In this document: in pieces, positions 6,914 through 15,135 of the stretch
Layout: the number at the start of each line of letters is the position of its first letter
Position numbering within the stretch: the first letter of the stretch is position 1
IMG/VR virus record: IMGVR_UViG_3300010885_019931
Coordinates: 1 to 48,554 of that record
Direction: 5' to 3' (one strand)
DNA from: a virus
DNA length: 48,554 nucleotides
Made by a program: the position numbers and the translations under genes
The notes under the pieces: generated by a model
Told to the model about the DNA's origin: nothing
What the model saw: the letters and a program-made list of their open reading frames with translations, nothing else
Databases searched by the model: none

Positions 6914-8406
6914 TAATACCAGCTATTACGACTCACTATTCACTATTGAAAGGCTTCATCAAGCCAGATGAGGCAGCTAAAAAGTGCAAAGAGCTTGGCT
7001 ACACTCATTGTTTGCTTGCTGATAACTCATTGAGTGGAGTTGTAGAGTTCTTTAGCTGTATGAAAAAAGAAGGCGTAGTCCCCATCATTGGTTGGAAAGC
7101 TGATGATGGTTACTACATTGCTAAATCATTAGCTGGATATAAATTTCTTATAAAATTAGTATCTGGCGAGAATGTACTTTATCAAGATAAAGATTTGCAA
7201 TTCTATAAAGATAGCGATCTTGCTTTGATGGAAGTATATTATGCAGAACAAAAGGATGTTATTCTCCATAGGATATCATTATGTTCTGGTTTTAAGACAA
7301 CACTTAAAAGAGCTAAAGATATAGACATGGGAGAATATAAAAAGTTCTTTGATTCTGATCATTATTTCTTTCATCCTGTGCATAGAATTATACCTCATCA
7401 AAAACAATACTTTGGAACTAAGCAACTAATCTCTGAGCTTGAAGATTATACTATTTTCTGTAAACCTAAACTTCCTAAAGTAGATTGCGAAGGTCAAACA
7501 GAAGAAGAGTATATCACTCAATTATGTAGAAATGGATGGAGATCAAAATTATCACATCTCAAAGGTGACAAGCGTAATGAGTATGCAGATCGTATAAAAT
7601 ATGAATTATCTATTATTAATGGCTTTGGGCTTGCTGGGTATTTTTTAATCGTTCAAGATATTATTACTCACGTAAGAAATAATGGATGGTTGCCGGGACC
7701 GGGAAGAGGTTCGGCTGGAGGATGCTTAGTGTCATATTTACTGTCAATTACTGAAATTGACCCTATTAAATATGATCTTCTATTCTCTAGATTTCTAAAT
7801 GCTGGACGCTTTAGTAAAGATAATATATCACTGCCAGATATTGATATGGATGTGCCATCACAATATCGAGATCAAATTATTGATTATCTTAAAGATAAAT
7901 ATGGTCACAGTAGAGTGTTTCAAATGATTACTTTTGGTCGTCTTCAGGGGCGATCAGTGATTAAAGAAGTCGCTCGTATTTACGCCGACCTGTCTTTCTC
8001 AGAACTAAACGAGATTACAGAAAGTTTACCACAAGAGGCAAGCATTTCGGACGAGCTTGAAGAGATGGACATAAAGTCTGTTATTCTTTGGACTCTTGAA
8101 AATAAACCAGATAAATTAGAAAAGTGGTGCAAGCGAGATAAAGAGGGAAATTTAACTGGTGAGTTGTCAGATATGTTTGATCTTGCTATAAGAATAGAAG
8201 GAACTTTTAAAAGTCAAGGCAAACACCCTGCTGGAGTCATCATTTCTAACGATGATCTTATTAACGATGCTCCATTAATTAAGGATAAGGATGGAAATCC
8301 AATTGTGGGATTTGAAATGCATGACTTAGATAAAGTAGGACTAACAAAGTTTGATGTCCTTGGCGTTAACCTATTGGATAAAATTATGGAAATTACACAT
8401 GAATAA
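6910..8406 (+). CDS. DNA polymerase III alpha, N-terminal half (PHP remnant and palm)
   Basis: Carries the complete catalytic centre of a C-family polymerase but stops soon after it. Residues 1-100 resemble a PHP domain (THYSLLKG; GVVPIIGWKA), yet the metal-binding His/Asp of active PHP domains are gone (LLADNS replaces the usual LTDHG). The palm has PGPGRGSAGG (262-271), LLFSRFLN, PDIDMD (Asp310 and Asp312 catalytic) and TKFDVLG, whose Asp482 is the third carboxylate, equivalent to Asp555 of E. coli DnaE. The frame ends at residue 498, 16 residues after it. Fingers, tail and OB domains are in the gene at 9355. No intein motif is seen at the end. It must assemble with that second protein to work. 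Confidence 0.9.
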   Translation: MIIPAITTHYSLLKGFIKPDEAAKKCKELGYTHCLLADNSLSGVVEFFSCMKKEGVVPIIGWKADDGYYIAKSLAGYKFLIKLVSGENVLYQDKDLQFYKDSDLALMEVYYAEQKDVILHRISLCSGFKTTLKRAKDIDMGEYKKFFDSDHYFFHPVHRIIPHQKQYFGTKQLISELEDYTIFCKPKLPKVDCEGQTEEEYITQLCRNGWRSKLSHLKGDKRNEYADRIKYELSIINGFGLAGYFLIVQDIITHVRNNGWLPGPGRGSAGGCLVSYLLSITEIDPIKYDLLFSRFLNAGRFSKDNISLPDIDMDVPSQYRDQIIDYLKDKYGHSRVFQMITFGRLQGRSVIKEVARIYADLSFSELNEITESLPQEASISDELEEMDIKSVILWTLENKPDKLEKWCKRDKEGNLTGELSDMFDLAIRIEGTFKSQGKHPAGVIISNDDLINDAPLIKDKDGNPIVGFEMHDLDKVGLTKFDVLGVNLLDKIMEITHE

Positions 8407-8608
8407 TAGATTTTTAGACTATGCAACAGTTATCAGAGATGGTAATGATATTGACTATAAAGATGTTTCGCTTTGTGATCTTAGGAATCATGTTCCTTGG
8501 TATCGCGGAAAAAAGAATGGCATCTATCAAGTCCATAGCAATTCATACTCACAAATATTTTACGATCTAAATGAAGCAATTGATAAATTTATAGAATTGA
8601 GAAAATAA
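8399..8608 (+). CDS. small protein inside the split polymerase locus
   Basis: 69 residues from ATG 8399, which overlaps the end of the polymerase N-half by 8 bases. The frame could be opened earlier at 8351, but that would only extend into the polymerase gene without a ribosome site. The stop shares a base with the exonuclease start (TAATG). The sequence is soluble, with a central DLRNHVPWYRGKKNGIY and a C-terminal amphipathic helix (DLNEAIDKFIELRK). No family is recognised. Being sandwiched between polymerase and proofreading exonuclease, a replisome linker role is possible but is only inference. Confidence 0.6.
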   Translation: MNNRFLDYATVIRDGNDIDYKDVSLCDLRNHVPWYRGKKNGIYQVHSNSYSQIFYDLNEAIDKFIELRK

Positions 8609-9315
8609 TGGCATTGAACACATATCGCGACTATATTGTTTTTGATTTTGAGACCACTGGTATCAACCCTTATGGTTGTCAATTGACGCAGATTGCCGCT
8701 GTAGTGGTCCACGGGAAGAAGTTGACTCTTCAGCCCGGCGGAACCTTCAACATCGAAGTAAGGCCAGAATTTGACGACGAGAAGGCTATCGCCGCTGGCT
8801 TTGATCCGGTTGAAGCGAAAGCTCTTGAAGTCACTCGCAAAACCCGCGAAGAACTTGAAAAAGCCGTTGGGCCTAAAGTAGCATGGCAGCAATTCATTAA
8901 CTTTGTAAATAAGTATAATCCTAAAGGCAGTCCTTACTATGCTCCAATTCCGGTTGGATATAATATTAATAATTATGACTTGCCAATTGTACAGCGATAT
9001 TGTAAGCTATATGGGCCTTGTGAAGAGAAGACAGGTCGTCAGAAATTATTCAACCAAGTGTTTAAGGTTGATATGATGGATAACCTGTTTATGTGGTTTG
9101 AAGATCATGAGACCGTACAAAAGTTGAATATGAATTATATGCGAGAGTATCTTGGCTTTTCAGAAGAATCAAAAGCAAATGCTCACGATGCGTTGTCTGA
9201 CGTTATTGACACTGCTAATATCTTCATCAGGTTCTTAAAATACCATAGACGACATAGTAGCAATACTAAATTTGAAAAATCGTTTGCAAATGTACAAATG
9301 GATATTACATTATGA
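8608..9315 (+). CDS. DnaQ-like DEDDh 3'-5' exonuclease
   Basis: Proofreading-type exonuclease. All acidic motifs are visible: FDFETTG (Asp13, Glu15), NNYDLPIVQRY (Asp124) and AHDALSD (His193, Asp198), which makes it the DEDDh subclass like E. coli epsilon. 235 residues; the segment between the first two motifs contains a charged insertion (about residues 45-100) longer than in DnaQ. It lies between the two polymerase halves, so the replicative polymerase and its editing nuclease are one locus; the polymerase's own PHP domain appears inactive. Bases 8701-8880 are about 52% G+C by hand count (93 of 180), clearly above neighbouring polymerase sequence, which may reflect separate origin or codon selection. 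The stop overlaps a micro-frame (ATGA). Confidence 0.9.
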   Translation: MALNTYRDYIVFDFETTGINPYGCQLTQIAAVVVHGKKLTLQPGGTFNIEVRPEFDDEKAIAAGFDPVEAKALEVTRKTREELEKAVGPKVAWQQFINFVNKYNPKGSPYYAPIPVGYNINNYDLPIVQRYCKLYGPCEEKTGRQKLFNQVFKVDMMDNLFMWFEDHETVQKLNMNYMREYLGFSEESKANAHDALSDVIDTANIFIRFLKYHRRHSSNTKFEKSFANVQMDITL

Positions 9316-9368
9316 AAATAACATCAGTCAACGATTGTGTTGAAAGGACGTTTAATGGGTGTTTTTAA
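9312..9368 (+). CDS. possible 18-residue leader frame
   Basis: An ATG overlapping the exonuclease stop (ATGA) opens a frame of 18 codons (MKITSVNDC...) that ends at 9368, just past the ATG chosen for the polymerase C-half at 9355. The Shine-Dalgarno AAAGGA of that gene lies inside the frame. It may be a coupling leader that keeps ribosomes moving from the exonuclease to the polymerase fragment, or it may be chance. No protein-level evidence exists. Confidence 0.2.
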   Translation: MKITSVNDCVERTFNGCF

Positions 9369-10932
9369 TATTGATGATTACACAGACGAAGCAACTTGGG
9401 ATTTGATTAGCGATGGTAAGACTAAAGGCGTATTCCAGCTAGAATCTAAATTAGGTTCTAGTTGGGCAAAGCGAGTTAAGCCGCGAAATATTGAAGAATT
9501 GGCAGACTTGATCTCTATCATTCGTCCCGGAACATTAGAAGCTATGTTAGATGGTAAATCTATGACAAAGCACTATGTTGATCGTAAGTGGAAGATAGAC
9601 GAAGTGAGGTATGTAGATAATGCTCTTGAGCCATTATTATCAAATACATATGGTATTATTGTATATCAAGAGCAAGCCATGAAAATTGCTACAGCTTTGG
9701 GTGGATTTACGCCTGAAGAAGCCGATTCATTACGTAAAGCTATGGGTAAAAAAGATTCCGCACTTATGAAAGAAGTCCGAGAAAAATTTATTAATGGGTG
9801 TAAGAATCAGAAGATAGTGAGTGATACATCTGCCGCACAAATATTTGACTGGATTCAAGCGTCTGCAAGATACTCATTCAACAAGAGTCACGCAGTTGCT
9901 TATGCTATCAACTCTTTTCGATCTGCTTACTGTAAAACTCATCTACCTTTAAAGTTTTACGAGGCATATCTTAATCATGCCCATAATAAACCAGACAAAC
10001 AAAGAGAATTAAAAGAACTAATCATGGATGCAAAACTGTCAAACATTGACGTATTGCCTCCTAGATTAGATTTTTTATATAGAACATTCACTCGCGATGA
10101 GCCAAAGAATATTATATATTTTGGATATAGCAATGTTAAAAGCGTAGGTGAGGGAGAACAGGATAAGATTGAGAAAATCCTTAAGGACGCTATCATTTCT
10201 TCAGATAAAATGCTGAAAGATTTTAACTGGCTTGACTGCCTCTTTCTAATTGGTCATCACGTAAAGAAAAATGCCTTCGCATCATTAGTGAGCGTAGGAG
10301 CTTTCACTGGTAGAAATAATAAACTTACTAGAAATGGAATGCTTTTTGAATACGATATTTGGAATAAGCTAACTGCTAAAGAGCAGGGATGGATTCTAGA
10401 AAGATGGAAGACTTTAAAGAATGTCACTTTTAAAGATCTATTCAAAGTCATGATTAATGAGAATGATAAAATCAACTCCAAGCGCATTACTGCTGTTATT
10501 GATCTATATCAAGCATTAGATAATCCACCATATTCTATAGAAGACGACTACACTTGGATTGCTGATGTGGAACAAAAGTTAATGGGTTGTGCCTTAACTT
10601 GTTCTAAGGTAGATATGTCATCAGATGATGTAAATATTACCTGTGCAGAGATAGCAAAAGGTGAAGTTACATCAATGAAAGATGCTTGCTTGGCGATAAG
10701 AATTAATGAAGTGAAGGAGTATACCCTTAAAAAAGGGCAAAACATAGGAAGGGCGATGGGGTTTGTATGCGGAGAAGATAATACTGGTCAATTAGATTCA
10801 ATTACTTTGTTTTGTGATGAATTTGAAAGGTTTAAAAAGTTGCTTTTTATAGGCAACACGGTATTATTATATGGAGAAGTCCAAGAGAAAAAGGACAAAT
10901 CTCTAGTTGTTAAAAACATGTTACAAATTTAG
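9355..10932 (+). CDS. DNA polymerase III alpha, C-terminal half (fingers to OB domain)
   Basis: Continues the C-family polymerase from shortly after the point where the 6910 gene stops. Start chosen at ATG 9355, which has GAAAGGACG just upstream; a GTG at 9337 in the same frame is less likely. Landmarks in order: KGVFQLES (24-31), RPGTLEAM, GIIVYQEQAM (about 100-108), LRKAMGKK (126-133), YSFNKSHAVAYA (173-184), the DNA-binding helix-hairpin-helix region ending LVSVGAF, and a C-terminal OB domain (about 430-525). All are recognisable against E. coli DnaE. 525 residues, so the two halves total about 1020, within the normal DnaE range. About a dozen residues of a normal DnaE are missing at the junction. 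No intein C-terminal motif is present. Confidence 0.9.
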   Translation: MGVFNIDDYTDEATWDLISDGKTKGVFQLESKLGSSWAKRVKPRNIEELADLISIIRPGTLEAMLDGKSMTKHYVDRKWKIDEVRYVDNALEPLLSNTYGIIVYQEQAMKIATALGGFTPEEADSLRKAMGKKDSALMKEVREKFINGCKNQKIVSDTSAAQIFDWIQASARYSFNKSHAVAYAINSFRSAYCKTHLPLKFYEAYLNHAHNKPDKQRELKELIMDAKLSNIDVLPPRLDFLYRTFTRDEPKNIIYFGYSNVKSVGEGEQDKIEKILKDAIISSDKMLKDFNWLDCLFLIGHHVKKNAFASLVSVGAFTGRNNKLTRNGMLFEYDIWNKLTAKEQGWILERWKTLKNVTFKDLFKVMINENDKINSKRITAVIDLYQALDNPPYSIEDDYTWIADVEQKLMGCALTCSKVDMSSDDVNITCAEIAKGEVTSMKDACLAIRINEVKEYTLKKGQNIGRAMGFVCGEDNTGQLDSITLFCDEFERFKKLLFIGNTVLLYGEVQEKKDKSLVVKNMLQI

Positions 10933-10945
10933 GAGTTTTGAGGTT

Positions 10946-11290
10946 ATGAATATTTGCTGTTTTGTAGGTAAGTTAGCCAATGATCCCGATCTCAGGGAAA
11001 TCAATGGTACGCATGTTGTGAATTTTTCTCTTGCAGTTGAGGACTATCGCAAAGATAAGAGTGGGGAAAAACATAGAAGAATAGATTTTCTTGATTTTGA
11101 AGCATGGGATAGTGGAGCCACTACTATTGCAAAACATTTCAAGAAAGGCGATCTACTTATTATTGAAGCAGAAGCTCGCCAACATAAGTGGATGTCAAAT
11201 GATCAAAAACGCCAGAAAATTATTTTTAGAGTTAAGACGTTTAAATCATCGGGATGTAATTCAATTAAACAAGACTATGAGATGGAATAA
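10946..11290 (+). CDS. ssb: single-stranded DNA-binding protein (OB fold)
   Basis: 114 residues from ATG 10946 (AGGAG and GAGG upstream; a longer frame from 10907 runs back into the polymerase gene and is rejected). The pattern MNxCxFVGKLANDPDLR, then VVNFSLAVEDY and IDFLDFEAWDSGATTIAKHFKKGDLLIIEAEA, is that of bacterial SSB: glycine turn, LAV strand, W in the DFxxxxxW strand, and the KGDxxxIEA beta-strand. The C-terminus ends in DYEME, acidic but without the usual DDDIPF peptide, so protein recruitment may differ from the host SSB. It follows the polymerase directly and would coat the lagging-strand template. Confidence 0.82.
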   Translation: MNICCFVGKLANDPDLREINGTHVVNFSLAVEDYRKDKSGEKHRRIDFLDFEAWDSGATTIAKHFKKGDLLIIEAEARQHKWMSNDQKRQKIIFRVKTFKSSGCNSIKQDYEME

Positions 11291-11293
11291 AAT

Positions 11294-12946
11294 ATGTCAA
11301 GAAAAAAAGTTTTATTTGTAACTGAAGCGTCCTTTCATCCAACTGGATATTCAGTATATACCAAAGAAGTATTGAGCAGATTGTCAAAACATCCAGAACT
11401 TGAAGTGGCTGAGCTTGGATGCTATGCAACATCTGAATCTGAAGAGATAAAGTCACTAACTTGGAGATTCTATCCGAATACTCCCTCTCCAAGCGACCAA
11501 GAAGCAACTAATATTTATAACTCATCAATGTCAAATAAATTTGGTGAGTTTGCATTTAATAATGTGCTAATTGATTTTCAGCCAGATTTTGTAATGGATA
11601 TTCGCGACTGGTGGATGTTAGAATTTGAAGAAAGATCTCCTTTTAGAAATTTCTTTAATTGGGCGATTATGCCAACAGTTGATGCAGAACCTCAGAATCA
11701 AACATGGATGGATACGTATTCTGATGCAGATGGATTATTTGCTTATTCTGAATTTGGTAGAGATACCATGAAGAAGCAAGCTAAGAATTTAAACTTTGTA
11801 GATGTTGCTTCGCCTTGTGCTAGCGATACATTTTATCCTATACAAGATAAAGTAAAGTTTAGAGAAGAAATGGGTGTTGATCAAGACGCAATTATCTTTG
11901 GTACTGTGATGAGAAACCAAAGAAGAAAATTATATCCTGATCTTTTTAAAGCTTTTAAGTTATTTTTAGATCAGAATCCTAGCATGAACAATGTATATTT
12001 ATATTGCCATACTGGGTATCCTGATGTTGGATGGGACATTCCAGATCTCATTAAGGACAATGGACTTTCTAACAGGGTACTATTTACATACAAGTGTAAA
12101 AAGTGCGGAAAGATTAAGCCGATGTTCTTTAATGATGCGTTAGCATTTTGTAATGATTGTCAAATGTTTGCATCAACATTAGTTGGTATCTCTAATAAAA
12201 TGGATGATACTGACTTAAATAAAGTATACAATATTTTTGATGCTTATATTCAATGGGCAAATAGTGAAGGCTGGGGAATGCCTCAACTAGAAGCTGCATA
12301 CGCAGGATCACCAGTGATATCTGTTCATTACTCTGCAATGGAATCGCTGATTGATAATATCAAGGGGATTGGTGTCAAGCCTGTCGGTTTCTACAAAGAG
12401 TTAGAAACAGGATGTAATAGAGCAGTCCCAGACAATCAAGGATTAGCAGACATAATTAAAACTCTAGCTTATGATTCTACTAAAAGAAAATATGCAGCAA
12501 CTAAATGCCATGAAAATGCTAAGAAGATTTATAATTGGGACTACACTGCTGCCAAGTGGTTAAAGTACTTCTTAAGTACCCCAACTAAAGATCCTAAGCA
12601 AACATGGTATTCGCCAAGTCGTATTTTTAATCCTGCAACACAGATTCCAAACGACCTATTGAATATGCCAGCGGTCGAACAGGCCAACTGGCTGTTTATC
12701 AATGTTTTAGGAAGAGTGGATTTATTAAATAAGAGCATGTGGAAGAGAATAGTAAGAGATCTTTCTCATAGAATTTCAATGACATCTATGATTCCGGGAT
12801 ATTATTATAATGACTTTGCCCATCCAGACATGGAGAGAAGGGCTGAAGATTTTGATTTTAATAAAGCATATCAAATGTGTCAACAAATCGCGCATAACTT
12901 TAATCAATGGGAACAATTGAGAATTGAAAGATTGGGTGTTAAATGA
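11294..12946 (+). CDS. GT-B glycosyltransferase with inserted zinc ribbon
   Basis: 550 residues. N-terminal Rossmann-like domain begins KKVLFVTEASFHPTGYSVYTKEVL, the glycine-bearing acceptor loop typical of GT4-like enzymes. The C-terminal donor domain has GTVMRNQRRK and the EX7E signature SEGWGMPQLE (Glu325 and Glu333). An unusual insertion lies between the RVLFTY strand and the IFDAYIQWANS segment: CKKC (268, 271) and CNDC (286, 289) form a zinc-ribbon-like knuckle. A C-terminal extension of about 100 residues follows the catalytic core (after about 440) and is not typical. First gene of the sugar cassette; its stop overlaps the next glycosyltransferase (ATGA). Donor and acceptor cannot be told. 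Confidence 0.82.
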   Translation: MSRKKVLFVTEASFHPTGYSVYTKEVLSRLSKHPELEVAELGCYATSESEEIKSLTWRFYPNTPSPSDQEATNIYNSSMSNKFGEFAFNNVLIDFQPDFVMDIRDWWMLEFEERSPFRNFFNWAIMPTVDAEPQNQTWMDTYSDADGLFAYSEFGRDTMKKQAKNLNFVDVASPCASDTFYPIQDKVKFREEMGVDQDAIIFGTVMRNQRRKLYPDLFKAFKLFLDQNPSMNNVYLYCHTGYPDVGWDIPDLIKDNGLSNRVLFTYKCKKCGKIKPMFFNDALAFCNDCQMFASTLVGISNKMDDTDLNKVYNIFDAYIQWANSEGWGMPQLEAAYAGSPVISVHYSAMESLIDNIKGIGVKPVGFYKELETGCNRAVPDNQGLADIIKTLAYDSTKRKYAATKCHENAKKIYNWDYTAAKWLKYFLSTPTKDPKQTWYSPSRIFNPATQIPNDLLNMPAVEQANWLFINVLGRVDLLNKSMWKRIVRDLSHRISMTSMIPGYYYNDFAHPDMERRAEDFDFNKAYQMCQQIAHNFNQWEQLRIERLGVK

Positions 12947-14028
12947 AAATAAAGTATATTGGTAATTTTACCGATGGCACAGGGTGGGCGAAAGCGTCCA
13001 CCTATAATGCCTTAGCCTTGCATCATGCGGGATATGACGTTTATTGCTCTGAGAATAAGTACAACACATTAAGTAATACTCTAGAGCCTGAGATCACAGG
13101 ACTGCTAGAAAAGGCATCAGACTCATATGATGTTATAATTCAGCATGTTCTTCCTGTAGATTACAAGTATTATGGGGGTGTCAAGAATATTGGTTTTGTA
13201 GTATTGGAAAATACTCATTTTACAAATGTTCCTTGGCTGAAAAATATTAAGATGATGGATGAGATTTTAGTTCCCGATAAAGGAACTCAGCGATGTCTAA
13301 AATTTCATAATATTGAATCAAGAATTTTTCCACACACATTTAATTTTGAAAAAGTAAGGAATACTCCTAATAGCGCCTCAATATCAGAACTGGCAAACAC
13401 CTTTAACTTTATGTTTATTGGTGATTTTTGTCATAGAAAAAATATTGAAGCACTGCTAAGGGCATTTCATACAGAATTTGATTATATAGAACCCGTTAAT
13501 CTGTATATCAAAACTTACGGAAGACCATTTCCAGAAGTTCAAAATTATTGCAATGAAGTAAGGGCAAAAATTAAGAAGCAGTCGCTATACAAGAAAGAAA
13601 TTATTGTATGCGACTATATACAAGAAGAAGCAATGCTTTCAATTGCAAAACAATGTCATGCTTTTGTAATGCCAAGTAGAGGAGAGGCTTGGTGCTATCC
13701 AGCGATGGAAGCGATGGCTCTCGGCATCACTCCTATATATACCTCTGGCATTGGAATTGGTGAATATGCTTTACCTAATTTCTCTGGACTTGAAGTTGAG
13801 TCGCATGAAACTTCTTGTTTTGGTGCAGTAGATGCAATACCAGATATCTATACTTGCGAAGATAGGTGGCTTGAAATTGATGTCTTGGACTTGCAGGACA
13901 AAATGAGATTACTGTATAACACCTTTTTGCAAGACAAAGAATCGTATGCACAGATTTCTAAAAATTGTACTGATAGCGTTCGTAAATTTAACTATAGCAA
14001 TTGTGAATTAATTAAGGATTTAATTTAA
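12943..14028 (+). CDS. GT-B glycosyltransferase
   Basis: 361 residues. The start KIKYIGNFTDGTGWAKAS has the N-terminal glycine-rich loop of GT-B enzymes. FMFIGDFCHRKNIEALLRAF is the usual start of the donor domain, and RGEAWCYPAMEAMALG supplies EX7E (Glu248, Glu256). Length is normal for GT4-like enzymes. ATGA overlap with the previous gene suggests coupled expression. It probably adds a sugar in the same pathway as its neighbour. Whether the acceptor is DNA, a virion protein or host envelope glycan is not shown by the sequence. Confidence 0.85.
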   Translation: MKIKYIGNFTDGTGWAKASTYNALALHHAGYDVYCSENKYNTLSNTLEPEITGLLEKASDSYDVIIQHVLPVDYKYYGGVKNIGFVVLENTHFTNVPWLKNIKMMDEILVPDKGTQRCLKFHNIESRIFPHTFNFEKVRNTPNSASISELANTFNFMFIGDFCHRKNIEALLRAFHTEFDYIEPVNLYIKTYGRPFPEVQNYCNEVRAKIKKQSLYKKEIIVCDYIQEEAMLSIAKQCHAFVMPSRGEAWCYPAMEAMALGITPIYTSGIGIGEYALPNFSGLEVESHETSCFGAVDAIPDIYTCEDRWLEIDVLDLQDKMRLLYNTFLQDKESYAQISKNCTDSVRKFNYSNCELIKDLI

Positions 14029-14029
14029 T

Positions 14030-14449
14030 ATGAAAATTTATATTGGCGATAAAGATATCAATGATGAATCATACAAAAAGATTACAGAAATTCAGATCTT
14101 AAACTTTGTTGCGGAAGACTCGGAATGCACCTCTATTGTATTAGATAATATTCTCAGGAAATTTCAACTAAATGAACTAGTTGGAGCAATGCAATTAGTA
14201 GCAAAGAAAACACGACTAGGAGGAACTATTTCAATTGTTGATATAGATTTTGACTTGCTTTGCTATGTGTACAGGAAAAATTCAGATATAGTGTCTCTCA
14301 ATCAAGCTGTGGCAAATGCGGGTGGATTTAAATCGCTGCTAACTAATTCTTTAGTTCTTGAATTATTAAAGAGCTTTCCGGGTTTTAAATTAGTTTCGGC
14401 TCAAGCAAACAATATTGAATTTAGAATGGAGATCCAAAGAGTATCATGA
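14030..14449 (+). CDS. methyltransferase-like remnant protein
   Basis: 139 residues. The central stretch IVLDNILRKFQLNELVGAMQ...KKTRLGGTISIVDIDFDLL resembles the second half of a class I SAM-dependent methyltransferase: the segment where DxxEHL is followed by a helix, then LKPGGxxxIxxPD. The N-terminal glycine loop that binds SAM (VLDxGxGxG) is absent: the protein begins only about 25 residues before this block. It is therefore probably not an active methyltransferase by itself. Such shortened members occur inside phage sugar-transfer clusters and may serve as a partner or structural subunit. Starts two bases after the previous stop; its own stop overlaps the next gene. Confidence 0.5.
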   Translation: MKIYIGDKDINDESYKKITEIQILNFVAEDSECTSIVLDNILRKFQLNELVGAMQLVAKKTRLGGTISIVDIDFDLLCYVYRKNSDIVSLNQAVANAGGFKSLLTNSLVLELLKSFPGFKLVSAQANNIEFRMEIQRVS

Positions 14450-15135
14450 GTATTTTTTCATGTGAAGATTGTCCAAATGCAATTATTCAAAACGACAAGC
14501 AAATTGGATGTGCAATTAACCTAGCCGACTCTTTGGGCATTGAAGAATCTGATGGCAAATTTTTTGAACTTGGTAGAGTATGTTTATCTAAAAATGATAA
14601 GCCCGATGTAAAATTGGGCTACATCTTTATCTTAAAAGATAAGATTGAATATGAAAGTCTATTAAGTAATTTGCTTGCAATCAAATCTAAAAATCCAATC
14701 TGGATTGGAATTAGTAATGGCGCTGAAGAATTATCAAAACAGATAATTGACTTTATTAATACAAATATTCCAAATGTTAAATTTAACATCATTACAAACT
14801 ATGATAATATTTTAGACACTGAATGTATTGACAAGTTTACAAAGAGCTTAGCTAATGGCTGGACTTACGTTAACATAGTTGGTCAATATTTTAATCCATC
14901 TGTAAAAGATCTGCTTCAAAAGTTCATCATACAAGATTCCCAAGTTGCATGTCTTATCAAAGATAGTGATACTGATTCGCTAAACAATACTTGCTTTTTT
15001 AACTTTATTTATAAATATTTAAAAGGTAGCAAGCCAAAAGTATTAGAAGATGACACTATAGAGTTAAAAACCTTTTTTGAAAAGGTGCAAGAGCAACAAG
15101 AGTCTATGATCTTTGATTGGAGTGCATTATCATGA
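14446..15135 (+). CDS. Cys-cluster protein of the sugar cassette
   Basis: 229 residues. The N-terminus carries CEDC (6, 9), GCAI (Cys22) and RVC (Cys46), a likely metal-binding knuckle. The rest alternates hydrophobic strands and helices (IWIGISNGAEEL; YVNIVGQYFNPSVKDLLQKF) in a way compatible with a degenerate GT-A nucleotide-binding fold, but no DxD motif is found. I do not assign an activity. The four-base ATGA overlaps at both ends tie it to the adjacent methyltransferase-like and glycosyltransferase-like genes. Confidence 0.5.
   Translation: MSIFSCEDCPNAIIQNDKQIGCAINLADSLGIEESDGKFFELGRVCLSKNDKPDVKLGYIFILKDKIEYESLLSNLLAIKSKNPIWIGISNGAEELSKQIIDFINTNIPNVKFNIITNYDNILDTECIDKFTKSLANGWTYVNIVGQYFNPSVKDLLQKFIIQDSQVACLIKDSDTDSLNNTCFFNFIYKYLKGSKPKVLEDDTIELKTFFEKVQEQQESMIFDWSALS

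Noticed and set aside
8407-9354. Group I intron within the polymerase gene
   Set aside because: The stretch is filled by two well-formed coding frames with overlapping starts and stops, and no intron core pairing was seen.
8350-9400. Split intein joining the two polymerase halves
   Set aside because: The N-half does not run into a Cys-led intein block and the C-half does not begin after a His-Asn then Cys/Ser junction; both ends look like ordinary termini.
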